Shown here: in pieces, positions 33,629-41,206 of the stretch | Layout of the letters: every line of letters begins with the position of its first letter | Position numbering within the stretch: the first letter of the stretch is position 1 | Assembly: GCA_040752815.1 (NCBI GenBank) | Contig: JBFMGC010000014.1 | Span: forward strand, 22,245-63,450 | DNA from: Candidatus Zixiibacteriota bacterium | Lineage (GTDB): Bacteria > Zixibacteria > MSB-5A5 > GN15 > FEB-12 | Length of the DNA: 41,206 nucleotides | Direction: 5' to 3' | Notes under the pieces: generated by a model | What the model was told of the DNA's origin: nothing | Seen by the model: the letters and a program-made list of their open reading frames with translations, nothing else | Databases searched by the model: none | Program-made: the position numbers and the translations under genes

Positions 33629-34850
33629 TATTGTTCAGGGGCAGTCGAAGGCATGGACAATACTCGCCCGCGCCCATGCGGCCGGGAAGGTGGCGTCGAC
33701 CTATCTGTTCCACGGCCCCGAAGGTGTGGGCGCCTGGAGCCTGGCGATCGAGTTCGCCGCGCTTCTGAACTGCGAGTCGCCCCTTGGTACGCCGGACCGA
33801 CCCGATACGCGCCGACCCTGCGGCGAATGCCGTAACTGCCGTCTCGTACACGATCTCAATTTCGAGGGACTACATCTGATCGTCCCGCTTCCGCCGCACA
33901 AGGAGCAGGCTGACTCGGGGACCGTGGTCGACGAGGCCGGGCGGGTCGCACGCGGGAAAGCGAGGGCTGATGATGATGACGAAGTCCCTGAAGACACTAT
34001 TGGCCTGACCAACCTGGTGCTGAAATCGAAGCGGGAAGAACCGTTCGCGCTGTTGGATCGCGCGCGCTCCATCAGCATACCGATTGAACTGGCCCGCAAG
34101 GTGAAGCGGCAACTTTCGGTGCGCGGCCCGGCCGGGATTGTGCGCGTGGTCGTCTTTTACCAGATGGATACGATGAGGCCGGTCTCCGCTGATGCGCTGC
34201 TCAAGCTGATCGAGGAACCGCCGACGGATACCGTGATCATCCTGACGGCCCTGAATCCCGACAAGATTCTGCCCACCATTCTTTCTCGCGCCCAGAAGAT
34301 AAGGCTGGATCGGCTGCCGGAGCCGATGATCGTGCGCTATCTTGTGGAAAAGTACAAGGTATCGGAGACCGAGGCTCGCCGGGCTGCCAGAGTGACCGAG
34401 CGCTCGCTGGGCCGGGCGATCAGTATCCTGCCGGTCGAGGGCGAAGAGCGTAGCGACACCCGTGAGATCGCATGGATACTTTTCCGGGCACTCGTACACG
34501 GCTCGGCATCGGAGCTGGTGGGCAGGATGAGCGAAAGCCTGAATTTCCGAGATCGCGGGCAGGCGCAGGAACTGGTTCTGGCGTGGCAATCCCTGCTGCG
34601 CGATTGCGCCTGGATGGCGCATACGGGCGACGACGCGGAACTCGTCAATGTTGATCATACGCATGAGATCAGCGAAATGGCGGTACGCTTTGGCGATGCC
34701 TCTGCGGTGCAGCGGATGATCGTCACGACCAAGAATACGCTTGCCGACTTGCAGCTCAATGTGCATATTCAGCCTGCGTTACTTGCTATGGCCCTTAAAC
34801 TTAAGGTCGACCTGCAGCCGGACGGCAAGGCCGCGGCCCGACGGATATAG
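33615..34850 (+). CDS. holB: DNA polymerase III delta-prime subunit
   Basis: 411 aa, starting at TTG 33615. That start gives the standard 'FDIVQGQSKAWTIL' N-terminus, and the start overlaps the EnvC-like gene by 14 bp. Zinc-site cysteines C53, C69, C72 and C75 ('PCGECRNC') are present. The P-loop equivalent (34-41, 'GPEGVGAW') has no Lys, as expected of the non-ATPase delta-prime. 'ALLKLIEEPPTDTVIILTA' and 'ILSRAQKIRL' are the RFC-box-like motifs. A long acidic insertion (about 97-130) is unusual. Delta-prime is part of the clamp loader. Followed after 1 bp by ricT. Confidence 0.88.
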   Translation: MSRFDIVQGQSKAWTILARAHAAGKVASTYLFHGPEGVGAWSLAIEFAALLNCESPLGTPDRPDTRRPCGECRNCRLVHDLNFEGLHLIVPLPPHKEQADSGTVVDEAGRVARGKARADDDDEVPEDTIGLTNLVLKSKREEPFALLDRARSISIPIELARKVKRQLSVRGPAGIVRVVVFYQMDTMRPVSADALLKLIEEPPTDTVIILTALNPDKILPTILSRAQKIRLDRLPEPMIVRYLVEKYKVSETEARRAARVTERSLGRAISILPVEGEERSDTREIAWILFRALVHGSASELVGRMSESLNFRDRGQAQELVLAWQSLLRDCAWMAHTGDDAELVNVDHTHEISEMAVRFGDASAVQRMIVTTKNTLADLQLNVHIQPALLAMALKLKVDLQPDGKAAARRI

Positions 34851-34851
34851 T

Positions 34852-35760
34852 ATGGCAGAACTGTTTCAGGTAGAATTCAAAGGCTCCCGGAGGGAGTACT
34901 TCTATAATAGTTATCACCACAGTCTGAAAATCAACGACTACGTGATCGTACAGGCGGAACAGGGCGAAGATATGGGCCGCCTATCCAAACGCATAACTGT
35001 CGAGATGCAATTCGATGCCAAGTCGATTCCGCGATCAATCCTCCGCAAAGCGGGCGAGGAGGACCTCAGCCACTATCGCCGCCTCAAGGCCGACGAGGAG
35101 CGCTTCCAAAAAGAGGTCGTGGGCATTATCAAAAAACACGGTCTCGCCATGAAAGTGGTCGATGTCGAGTGCCTGTTCGATGGGGGTAAGATCACGTTCT
35201 ACTTCACGGCCGATCACCGCGTGGATTTCCGCGCGCTGGTGCGTGACCTGGCCTCGCGCTATCGCACGCGAATCGAACTCAGACAGATCGGTGTGCGCGA
35301 CGAAGCCCGTCGGCTCGACGGGATGGGCATCTGCGGCCGCCGCCAGTGCTGCAACTGCCACATTAAGGAGTTTGCGCCGGTGTCTACGTCTCATGCGCGC
35401 GACCAGGATCTCTCGCTCAATCCGGCCAAGATCTCCGGCAACTGCGGCCGCCTGCTGTGCTGCCTGCGCTACGAGGCTGAGTTTTATTCGTCGGTCAAGA
35501 AGAAGTTTCCGCCAGTGGGCGCGGTCGTGCTGACCGACAAGGGTTCGGGCCGCATCAATAGAATCGACGTATTCCGCCAGGAGGCAGTATTCCTAAACGA
35601 CGAGGACGTTCCGTGCCGCGCCTGCCCGCGCGAGATCAAGAACATTCTCGACACCCGCGGCCGGTGGGAACCGTCGATGCGGCCCGGTGAAATCCCCCTG
35701 GATGAGGAAGAGCGTCGCCGCCTGGAGCTGCTCGACGACGAGTCGTCCAATCATCAGTAG
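34852..35760 (+). CDS. ricT: PSP1-domain protein RicT (YaaT-like)
   Basis: 302 aa from ATG 34852; the upstream frame overlaps holB. PSP1 domain over about residues 1-240. 'DEARRLDGMGICGRRQCCNCHIKEF' and 'SGNCGRLLCCLRYEAEF' give several Cys, in line with iron-sulfur binding in the Ric complex. In B. subtilis RicT works with RicA and RicF in RNA processing and sporulation control, and is encoded near holB, as here. The order holB-ricT-metG-tatD-rsmA is close to the B. subtilis arrangement. The C-terminal tail is acidic and variable. Confidence 0.9.
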   Translation: MAELFQVEFKGSRREYFYNSYHHSLKINDYVIVQAEQGEDMGRLSKRITVEMQFDAKSIPRSILRKAGEEDLSHYRRLKADEERFQKEVVGIIKKHGLAMKVVDVECLFDGGKITFYFTADHRVDFRALVRDLASRYRTRIELRQIGVRDEARRLDGMGICGRRQCCNCHIKEFAPVSTSHARDQDLSLNPAKISGNCGRLLCCLRYEAEFYSSVKKKFPPVGAVVLTDKGSGRINRIDVFRQEAVFLNDEDVPCRACPREIKNILDTRGRWEPSMRPGEIPLDEEERRRLELLDDESSNHQ

Positions 35761-35783
35761 CATTCCTGAAACGAGGTCATCCC

Positions 35784-37703
35784 GTGGCAAAACCGTTCTA
35801 CGTTACCACTCCCATATACTATGTGAACGACATTCCCCATATCGGACACGCTTACACGACTATCGCCGCCGACATGCTGGCCCGGTTTCACCGGCTGGCC
35901 GGACGCGAGGCTTTCTTTCTGACCGGCACCGATGAACACGGCAGCAAGGTCGCCGATGCCGCTCGCGCCGCCGGGAAGTCGCCGCAGGAATTGTGCGACA
36001 CGATTGTCACCAAGTTCATTGATACCTGGAAAGCGCTCGATATCGAGAACGACTATTTCATCCGCACCACCTCCGAACGCCACGCCCAGGGCGTGCGGAA
36101 GATTCTCGATGTCATGTTGAACGCCCGCACCGATGACGGCCGTGAGGTGGTTTACTCCGATTATTACGAGGGTTTGTACTGCACCGGCTGCGAGAAGTTT
36201 ATCACGGAAAAAGACCTTGTCAACGGGCTATGTCCCGATCACAAAAGGCCGCCGGAAAAGATCAGGGAGAAGAACTACTTTTTCCGCCTGACCGCCTATA
36301 TCGATAAAGTAAAGGAACTGATCGAATCGGGAAAGATGCTCGTGTTGCCTGAGGAGCGCCGTCGCGAGGTGCTCGGCCTGATCGGGCAGGAGCTGCCCGA
36401 TTTTTCTCTTTCCCGCGAGCGTGTGGAGTGGGGGATTTCGCTGCCGTTTGATTCGACGCAGGTGGCGTATGTGTGGATCGACGCCCTCTCCAATTATATC
36501 ACGGCTATCGGCTACGGGGACGACCCGAAGGCTTTCGCGAAGTGGTGGACCAACAGTGAGGTGGTCCATCTGATGGCCAAGGACATCCTCAAATTCCATT
36601 GCCTCTACTGGCCCGCCATGCTCATGGCGGCCGGGCTCAAGCCGCCGGATATACTCTTTTTGCATGGGTTCTTCACGGTCGACGGTGACAAGATGTCCAA
36701 GTCGCTCGGCAACCAGATCGATCCGAATGACATGGTCAGGCAGTTCGGCCCCGACGGCACGCGGTACCTGCTCCTGACACAGTATCCGTTCGGTGTCGAC
36801 GGCGACATTCAGGCCAAACGATTCGGAGTGCAGTATAATTCCGATCTGGCCAACGATCTCGGTAATCTTGTGTCGCGGGTGCTGAAGATGGTCGCGGTCA
36901 ATTTCGATGGCCGTGTTCCCAAGCCGGCGCGCGGGCTTGACGGTCTCGACGATCTCGTTGCTGTGGCCGAGGCGCTGCCGGGAATCACCTATGAGCATAT
37001 CAAGCAGTACCAGTTGACCCATGCCATCGGCGAATCGATCAAGCTGGTCCGCCAGGCCAACAAGTTCTTCAACGATACCACCCCATGGATTCTCGCCCGG
37101 AACGGTCAAACCGAAAAGCTGGGCGGCATCCTGTATGCCTGCCTTGAAGTCATGCGGATTGTCTCGATCACGCTCTATCCGATTATGCCCCGCAAGATGC
37201 GAGAGTTGCGCAAGGTCCTCGGACTCGATGATTCTACTTTGACTCTTTACAACGCCCAGAAGTTTTTCGAGCTGCAGCCGGGCTCACCGGTCAGTATCGA
37301 ACAGGCGATCTTCCCGCGCGTAGAAGTCGCAGACCAATCCGCCGAGCCGGCCAGAACAGAAGTGGCAGCATCATCGGACGGCCTAGTGGACATCTCTGTG
37401 TTTGGACGATTGGAGCTCCGTGTTGCGGAGATAATCCAGGCCGAACGGGTGGCGGGAGCCGATCGCCTGCTGAAGCTCCAGATAAGCCTCGGGTCCGAGA
37501 AACGGCAAATAGTGGCCGGGATAGCCGAATTCTATTCGCCCGATCAGGTGGTAGGCCGGAAGATTGTTGTGGTTGCCAATCTCAAGCCGACTACTATCCG
37601 CGGGATCGAATCGCGCGGTATGCTGCTCGCCGCCAAGAAGGGGAGCCAGTTGTCGCTCGTGTCGCTCGATCGAGATCTTCCTCCCGGCGCCAAAGTCAGT
37701 TGA
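35784..37703 (+). CDS. metG: Methionyl-tRNA synthetase with C-terminal tRNA-binding domain
   Basis: 639 aa. Class I catalytic domain: 'VTTPIYYVNDIPHIGHAYTT' with the HIGH equivalent, and KMSKS at residues 303-307. The connective domain has a zinc-type set ('CTGCEKFITEKDLVNGLCPDHKRP'). The anticodon-binding helical domain follows, and the last 115 residues are an EMAPII/Trbp111-like OB fold ('RLELRVAEIIQAERVAGADRLLKLQISLG') that aids tRNA binding. Length is normal for the long form. Its stop codon shares a base with the ATG of tatD. Confidence 0.96.
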   Translation: MAKPFYVTTPIYYVNDIPHIGHAYTTIAADMLARFHRLAGREAFFLTGTDEHGSKVADAARAAGKSPQELCDTIVTKFIDTWKALDIENDYFIRTTSERHAQGVRKILDVMLNARTDDGREVVYSDYYEGLYCTGCEKFITEKDLVNGLCPDHKRPPEKIREKNYFFRLTAYIDKVKELIESGKMLVLPEERRREVLGLIGQELPDFSLSRERVEWGISLPFDSTQVAYVWIDALSNYITAIGYGDDPKAFAKWWTNSEVVHLMAKDILKFHCLYWPAMLMAAGLKPPDILFLHGFFTVDGDKMSKSLGNQIDPNDMVRQFGPDGTRYLLLTQYPFGVDGDIQAKRFGVQYNSDLANDLGNLVSRVLKMVAVNFDGRVPKPARGLDGLDDLVAVAEALPGITYEHIKQYQLTHAIGESIKLVRQANKFFNDTTPWILARNGQTEKLGGILYACLEVMRIVSITLYPIMPRKMRELRKVLGLDDSTLTLYNAQKFFELQPGSPVSIEQAIFPRVEVADQSAEPARTEVAASSDGLVDISVFGRLELRVAEIIQAERVAGADRLLKLQISLGSEKRQIVAGIAEFYSPDQVVGRKIVVVANLKPTTIRGIESRGMLLAAKKGSQLSLVSLDRDLPPGAKVS

Positions 37704-38479
37704 TGATCGACTCGCATTGTCACATCGATTTTCGCGATTTCGACGGGATTCGCGACGAAGTTGTCAGCGAGGCCCGCGAGGCCGGTGTGCATACCATTAT
37801 TAATGTGGGCGCAGATTTGGAATCATCCCGGCGCGCGGTCGAGCTGACCGGACGCTACGAGATGATTCGTGCAACAGTGGGCATACACCCCCATGATGCC
37901 AAGACTCTCACGCCCGAAGCACTCGCGGAAGTCAGGAGCCTGGCCGGTAGACCGAAAGTGGTGGCGATAGGAGAAATAGGGCTGGATTTCTACCGCGATC
38001 TCTCTCCGCGGCCGGTTCAGAAAACGGCGTTCCATCAGCAGATGCAATTGGCGGTCGAGTTGAAGCTACCGGTTGTCATTCACACGCGCGAGGCATTTGA
38101 TCAAACCTGTTTGATCGTTGGCGAGTACGCTGAACTGCTGCCAGGCGGGGTGTTCCATTGTTTTCCGGGCGACGTCGACGAGGCATATCGCGTGATCGAA
38201 ATGGGGTTTGTGATTGGAGTCGGCGGCGTGGTGACCTACGACCAATCGCGCCTGTCACGTGTGGCGGCGGAAATCCCGCTCGATAAGATGATTATCGAAA
38301 CCGATGCTCCCTATCTCGCACCGATACCTTTTCGCGGCAAGATCAATCGCCCCGCATACGTGCGGTATGTGCGCGACAAGATCGCGCAGCTTCGAGGCAT
38401 GCCTCCGGCGGAAGTAGAGAAGCAAACCGACCGCGCCTGTCGCAAGCTGTTTCGTCTCGCGGAGACCTTCGGGGGTTAG
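37703..38479 (+). CDS. tatD: TatD-family metal-dependent DNase
   Basis: 258 aa from ATG 37703; TTG 37700 is the only alternative. 'DSHCHIDFRDF' gives the first metal ligands, 'IGEIGLDFYRD', 'LPVVIHTREA', 'GVFHCFPGD' and 'IIETDAPYLAP' give the others. The TIM-barrel hydrolase acts on DNA and possibly RNA 3' ends. Position next to metG and rsmA is common in Gram-positives. It overlaps metG by 1 bp and precedes rsmA by 2 bp. Confidence 0.95.
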   Translation: MIDSHCHIDFRDFDGIRDEVVSEAREAGVHTIINVGADLESSRRAVELTGRYEMIRATVGIHPHDAKTLTPEALAEVRSLAGRPKVVAIGEIGLDFYRDLSPRPVQKTAFHQQMQLAVELKLPVVIHTREAFDQTCLIVGEYAELLPGGVFHCFPGDVDEAYRVIEMGFVIGVGGVVTYDQSRLSRVAAEIPLDKMIIETDAPYLAPIPFRGKINRPAYVRYVRDKIAQLRGMPPAEVEKQTDRACRKLFRLAETFGG

Positions 38480-38481
38480 CG

Positions 38482-39282
38482 GTGCCCGCGTACCACGCCA
38501 AGAAACGGCTGGGGCAGAACTTTCTTAAGAGCGAGGAGGTTATCGGCCGCGTAATCGAGCTTCTTGCACCGGCACCGAATGACATTATTGTAGAAATCGG
38601 CCCCGGCCGTGGTGCGCTGGCCCTGCCGCTGGCCAGGGCGGGCGCCACCCTGTGGGCGGTAGAATTTGATCGTGACCTGATCGGGTATCTCTCTTCACTG
38701 TTGTCTGATTACGCCAACGTTCAATTACTAAACGACGACTTCCTAAAATTCAATCCGACAGCCCGTGAGCTGGGGCGATTCAAACTGGTCGGCAATCTCC
38801 CGTACAATATCACCTCGCCGGTGCTCGACTGGTGTTTGCGTTATCGTGAATATCTGGTGACAGTCGTGTTAATGGTGCAGCGGGAACTGGGAGCGCGAAT
38901 TGCAGCGTCGCCGGGAAGCAAAGACTGGTCACCGCTCGGCATACTGACACAATCAGCCTTTTCGGTCGAACGGGCATTCGATGTCTCCGCCGAGCATTTT
39001 GAGCCGAGGCCCGATGTGATGTCGACCGTAGTCAGGCTGACTCCGTTGCCGGAGCCGGCCGCCCCGGTCACCGGCTTGTTCGAGCGCGTAGTGCGGGCGT
39101 CGTTTCAACATCGCCGGAAGACCCTTCTGAACAACCTGGTACCCACATTCTCACTGGACACCAAAGTGGCCGGCGGATTGCTCACCGAGCTTGGCTTGTC
39201 GCCCATGACTCGCGCTGAAGAGCTGTCTATCGCTCAGTTTTTGACATTGACGGCTGCGCTGGAACGCCATAAGCTTCTGTGA
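38482..39282 (+). CDS. rsmA: 16S rRNA dimethyladenosine transferase
   Basis: 266 aa starting at GTG 38482. 'KKRLGQNFLKSEEVIGRVI' and SAM-binding motif I 'IIVEIGPGRGALALPLA' match KsgA. The catalytic motif 'VGNLPYNITSPVL' (N-L-P-Y) is intact. The C-terminal helical domain ends with 'ASFQHRRKTLLNNL'. The enzyme dimethylates two adenines at the 3' end of 16S rRNA. Length is normal. Confidence 0.96.
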   Translation: MPAYHAKKRLGQNFLKSEEVIGRVIELLAPAPNDIIVEIGPGRGALALPLARAGATLWAVEFDRDLIGYLSSLLSDYANVQLLNDDFLKFNPTARELGRFKLVGNLPYNITSPVLDWCLRYREYLVTVVLMVQRELGARIAASPGSKDWSPLGILTQSAFSVERAFDVSAEHFEPRPDVMSTVVRLTPLPEPAAPVTGLFERVVRASFQHRRKTLLNNLVPTFSLDTKVAGGLLTELGLSPMTRAEELSIAQFLTLTAALERHKLL

Positions 39283-39333
39283 CGGCAGGCTGAGTTGCCG
39301 CAGAAAACGTGGTTAATATAGGGGACTAAGTCC

Positions 39334-40065
39334 ATGGCTCTTTTGAGCGTGAATCTCGATCAAGTTGCGGCGCTCCGTGAGGTGCGCAAGCGGCGCGAAC
39401 CGGACCCGGCCCAGGCCGCGGTGATGGCCGAGTTGGCCGGCGCCGACGGTATCGCTATCGCGCTTCGCCGCGACCGGAAATATATCCGCGATCGCGACCT
39501 GTATATCCTGCGCGAAGTGGTCAAGACGCGCCTGATTATCGAAGTGCCTCCCACTGAGGAGATTATCGCGCGCGTGCTCGAAGTCAAGCCGGCCATGGTG
39601 ACTCTGGTCGCCGACCACGCCGATCCTGATCTGCAGGTTTCCGGGATCGATTTTCATTCCGCGCCTGTGGATTTCTCCGATGTGGCCGGCCGCTTCAAGG
39701 GCGCCGGGATAGGCGTCTGTTTCTTTGTCGAGCCTGAGCCCGATACTGTCAAGGGGGCCGCCAAAGCGGGGGCCGATGCCGTGCTTATCAACTGCGGCAG
39801 TTTCACCCTGGCGCTGACGCTCGAGGAAGCCCAGCGCGAACTGGACCGGATCGATAACGCCGCCCAGGCCGCGTCGAAAGCCGGCCTGTCGGTTTATGCC
39901 GGGCGCGGTATCAACAGCAAGAACGTGATGGCCCTGCACGAACTGGGCCTGTTTGACGAGTTTTTCGTGGGCCACTCGATTATCTCGCAGGCGTTGCTGG
40001 CGGGGATGACAGCGGCGGTGGCGGAGATGCTCGCCGCCATACGCACTGATGTGCGTGAGGGATAA
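39334..40065 (+). CDS. PdxJ-family protein missing two catalytic His
   Basis: 243 aa, TIM-barrel, clearly of the PdxJ (pyridoxine 5'-phosphate synthase) family: 'SVNLDQVAALREVRKRREPDPAQAAVMAELAGADGI', 'IIEVPPTEE', 'FVGHSIISQALLAGM'. Compared with E. coli PdxJ recalled from memory: H45 is A43; E72 is kept as E70; H193 of 'NAGHGL' is R191 ('YAGRGI'). The 'HLREDRRH' stretch is 'ALRRDRKY', and the 'RQEVTTEGG' loop is replaced by 'ADPDLQVSG'. The conventional PNP-forming reaction is unlikely. It could have a new function, or be regulatory. It lies between rsmA and rluD, 5 bp before the latter. Confidence 0.85.
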   Translation: MALLSVNLDQVAALREVRKRREPDPAQAAVMAELAGADGIAIALRRDRKYIRDRDLYILREVVKTRLIIEVPPTEEIIARVLEVKPAMVTLVADHADPDLQVSGIDFHSAPVDFSDVAGRFKGAGIGVCFFVEPEPDTVKGAAKAGADAVLINCGSFTLALTLEEAQRELDRIDNAAQAASKAGLSVYAGRGINSKNVMALHELGLFDEFFVGHSIISQALLAGMTAAVAEMLAAIRTDVREG

Positions 40066-40070
40066 TCGCG

Positions 40071-41063
40071 GTGTCGGACCACGAGGACGAATTACCCGGC
40101 GAAACGATCACCCACCAGGTGCCGCCCGATATCGGCGCTGCTCGTCTGGACAAGTACCTTGGGGATCATCCGGAGATCGGGCTGACCCGCTCACGCGCTC
40201 AAAAGCTGATTTTCCAGGGGTTGATATTAGTCGATGGCCGCAAGGTGGTTGCCAAGCATTCTCTGAGCGGTGGGGAACTGATCGAAATGACCATCCCGCC
40301 CCTGCCGGTGGAGGGTATCAAAGGCGAGAATTCTCCTCTAAACATTGTATTTGAGGATGATTGGTTAATTGTGGTCAACAAGCCGGCCGGCATGGTGACG
40401 CATCCGGGTGTTGGCAACCGGAGCGGCACGCTGGCTAACGCGCTGGTCTATCATTTCGAAAAGCTCTCACATGAGTCCGGGAAACACCGGCCGGGAATCG
40501 TGCATCGGCTTGATCGCGACACTTCCGGCCTGCTCGTGGTCGCCAAGGACGATGATACTCATCTTGCCTTGCAGCAGGCGATCAAGGCACGTGAGCTCAA
40601 GCGCACCTACATGGCGCTAATCTGCGGCCACATGAAGGGAGACACCGGGGAGATTGACCTGCCGGTCGGGCGTGACCCGAAAAACCGCACGCTTATGGCG
40701 GTCGAGGGTGACGATCCGCGCGAGGCGACCACGCGGTGGCGGCTGATCGAACGGTACCGCTCCTACGATCTGCTGGAAGTTTCGCTCGATACCGGGCGGA
40801 CTCACCAGATTCGCGTGCATTTTTCGCATCTGGGGCACCCGGTGTTCGGTGATCCTGATTACGGCGGCCGTGAGCAATGGGTGAACGCGATGTTCGGCCC
40901 TGAGCGCCCGCTGGCGCGTCGCCTTCTGGAGGCTCTGCCGCGCCAGGCGCTCCACGCTGCTAAGATCGAATTCCCACACCCGAAGACAGGGGAAAGGATG
41001 ATGTTTGAGGCGAAGCTGCCGGGGGATCTGACGAGCGTGATTGATGTTCTGCGCGCAGAATAG
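40071..41063 (+). CDS. rluD: RluA-family pseudouridine synthase (RluD-like)
   Basis: 330 aa, starting at GTG 40071. N-terminal S4 RNA-binding domain (about 25-75, 'RLDKYLGD...RSRAQKLIFQGLILVDGRKV'), then the catalytic domain with 'VVNKPAGMVTHPG' and 'GIVHRLDRDTSGLLVVAK' (catalytic D148). 'LDTGRTHQIRVHFSHLGHPVFGDPDYGG' is typical. Isomerises uridines in 23S rRNA. Its stop is only 17 bp from the stop of the IS110-type transposase on the other strand. Confidence 0.93.
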   Translation: MSDHEDELPGETITHQVPPDIGAARLDKYLGDHPEIGLTRSRAQKLIFQGLILVDGRKVVAKHSLSGGELIEMTIPPLPVEGIKGENSPLNIVFEDDWLIVVNKPAGMVTHPGVGNRSGTLANALVYHFEKLSHESGKHRPGIVHRLDRDTSGLLVVAKDDDTHLALQQAIKARELKRTYMALICGHMKGDTGEIDLPVGRDPKNRTLMAVEGDDPREATTRWRLIERYRSYDLLEVSLDTGRTHQIRVHFSHLGHPVFGDPDYGGREQWVNAMFGPERPLARRLLEALPRQALHAAKIEFPHPKTGERMMFEAKLPGDLTSVIDVLRAE

Positions 41064-41080
41064 TAGCGACTGTGTTGAGA

Positions 41081-41206
41081 TCAAGTCAATTTTGGTTCCC
41101 AGTATTGGTTTTTGGCGAGCATGGCGTTGAGGATGGTGATGAGCTTGCGCATGCAGGCCACGTTAGCGGTCATCTTTGATTTGCCGGACGCCAGAAGGCG
41201 CTGGTA
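41081..41206 (-). mobile_element. 3' end of an IS110-type transposase (cut by window edge)
   Basis: On the minus strand the last 41 codons read 'YQRLLASGKSKMTANVACMR' onward through 'KLITILNAMLAKNQYW', then a TGA at 41083-41081. This matches the conserved C-terminal region of IS110/IS1111 transposases ('FYQRLLA.GK..k.AltA.MRKLL.ilN.ml'). The start and most of the protein lie outside the window. These enzymes use a bridge RNA for recombination. Confidence 0.8.

Overview
This is a chromosomal window of moderately high GC content from an uncultured-type Gram-negative bacterium. It has no rRNA or tRNA that I can recognise. The organism is probably from the FCB-side lineages (Zixibacteria-like), which is an inference from several traits. 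A large secreted S8 protease ends in a 'QNYPNPFNP' sorting domain. Another secreted protein ends in a type I dockerin repeat. There is an rsfS-rho neighbourhood preceded by a LytR_C protein, frequent TTG/GTG starts, and many intergenic hairpin repeats. No marker that settles the phylum is present.

Layout. 1-2.3 kb: two secreted structural-type proteins (DNRLRE-like, and one with a carboxypeptidase-regulatory-like fold) that could be the tail end of a phage-derived or surface-fibre module. 2.3-10.2 kb: a dockerin protein, a response regulator with an HD-GYP output domain, a site-2 protease, two lipoproteins, and a secreted LIM-domain DA1-like zinc peptidase. 10.3-13.6 kb: an FtsB/DivIC-like protein, recO, a GlyQS-type glycyl-tRNA synthetase and an ICMT-like methyltransferase. 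13.8-18.4 kb: a cysteine-less glutaredoxin-like protein, selD (which reads through an in-frame TGA as selenocysteine), an ECF sigma factor with its zinc anti-sigma factor, and a TPR-like protein. 18.9-29.7 kb: an MFS exporter, the S8/PKD protease, panC, a Nudix-like protein, panD, a stand-alone GlmU-type uridylyltransferase, a small exported protein, a LytR_C protein, rsfS and rho. 30.0-30.4 kb: a VOC protein embedded in repeats. 30.9-41.1 kb: a tight co-directional run ftsE-ftsX-envC-holB-ricT-metG-tatD-rsmA-pdxJ(like)-rluD, with overlaps or very short gaps. At the right edge is the 3' end of an IS110-type transposase on the opposite strand.

How the parts work together. The last operon mixes cell-division and peptidoglycan control (FtsEX and its EnvC-like partner), replication clamp loading, tRNA charging and rRNA modification. 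The pantothenate genes panC and panD lie close together with a Nudix-like gene between them.

Most interesting points. (1) selD is longer than a plain ORF scan suggests: an in-frame TGA sits at the Cys/Sec position, followed by a plausible bacterial SECIS hairpin. (2) FtsE keeps its Walker motifs but has lost the Q-loop Gln, the LSGGQ signature and the H-loop His. (3) The PdxJ homologue lacks two catalytic His. (4) A secreted LIM-DA1 peptidase. (5) A dispersed 45-bp hairpin family with six copies, including stem variants that change on both arms, plus other GTAG...CTAC-ended palindromes.
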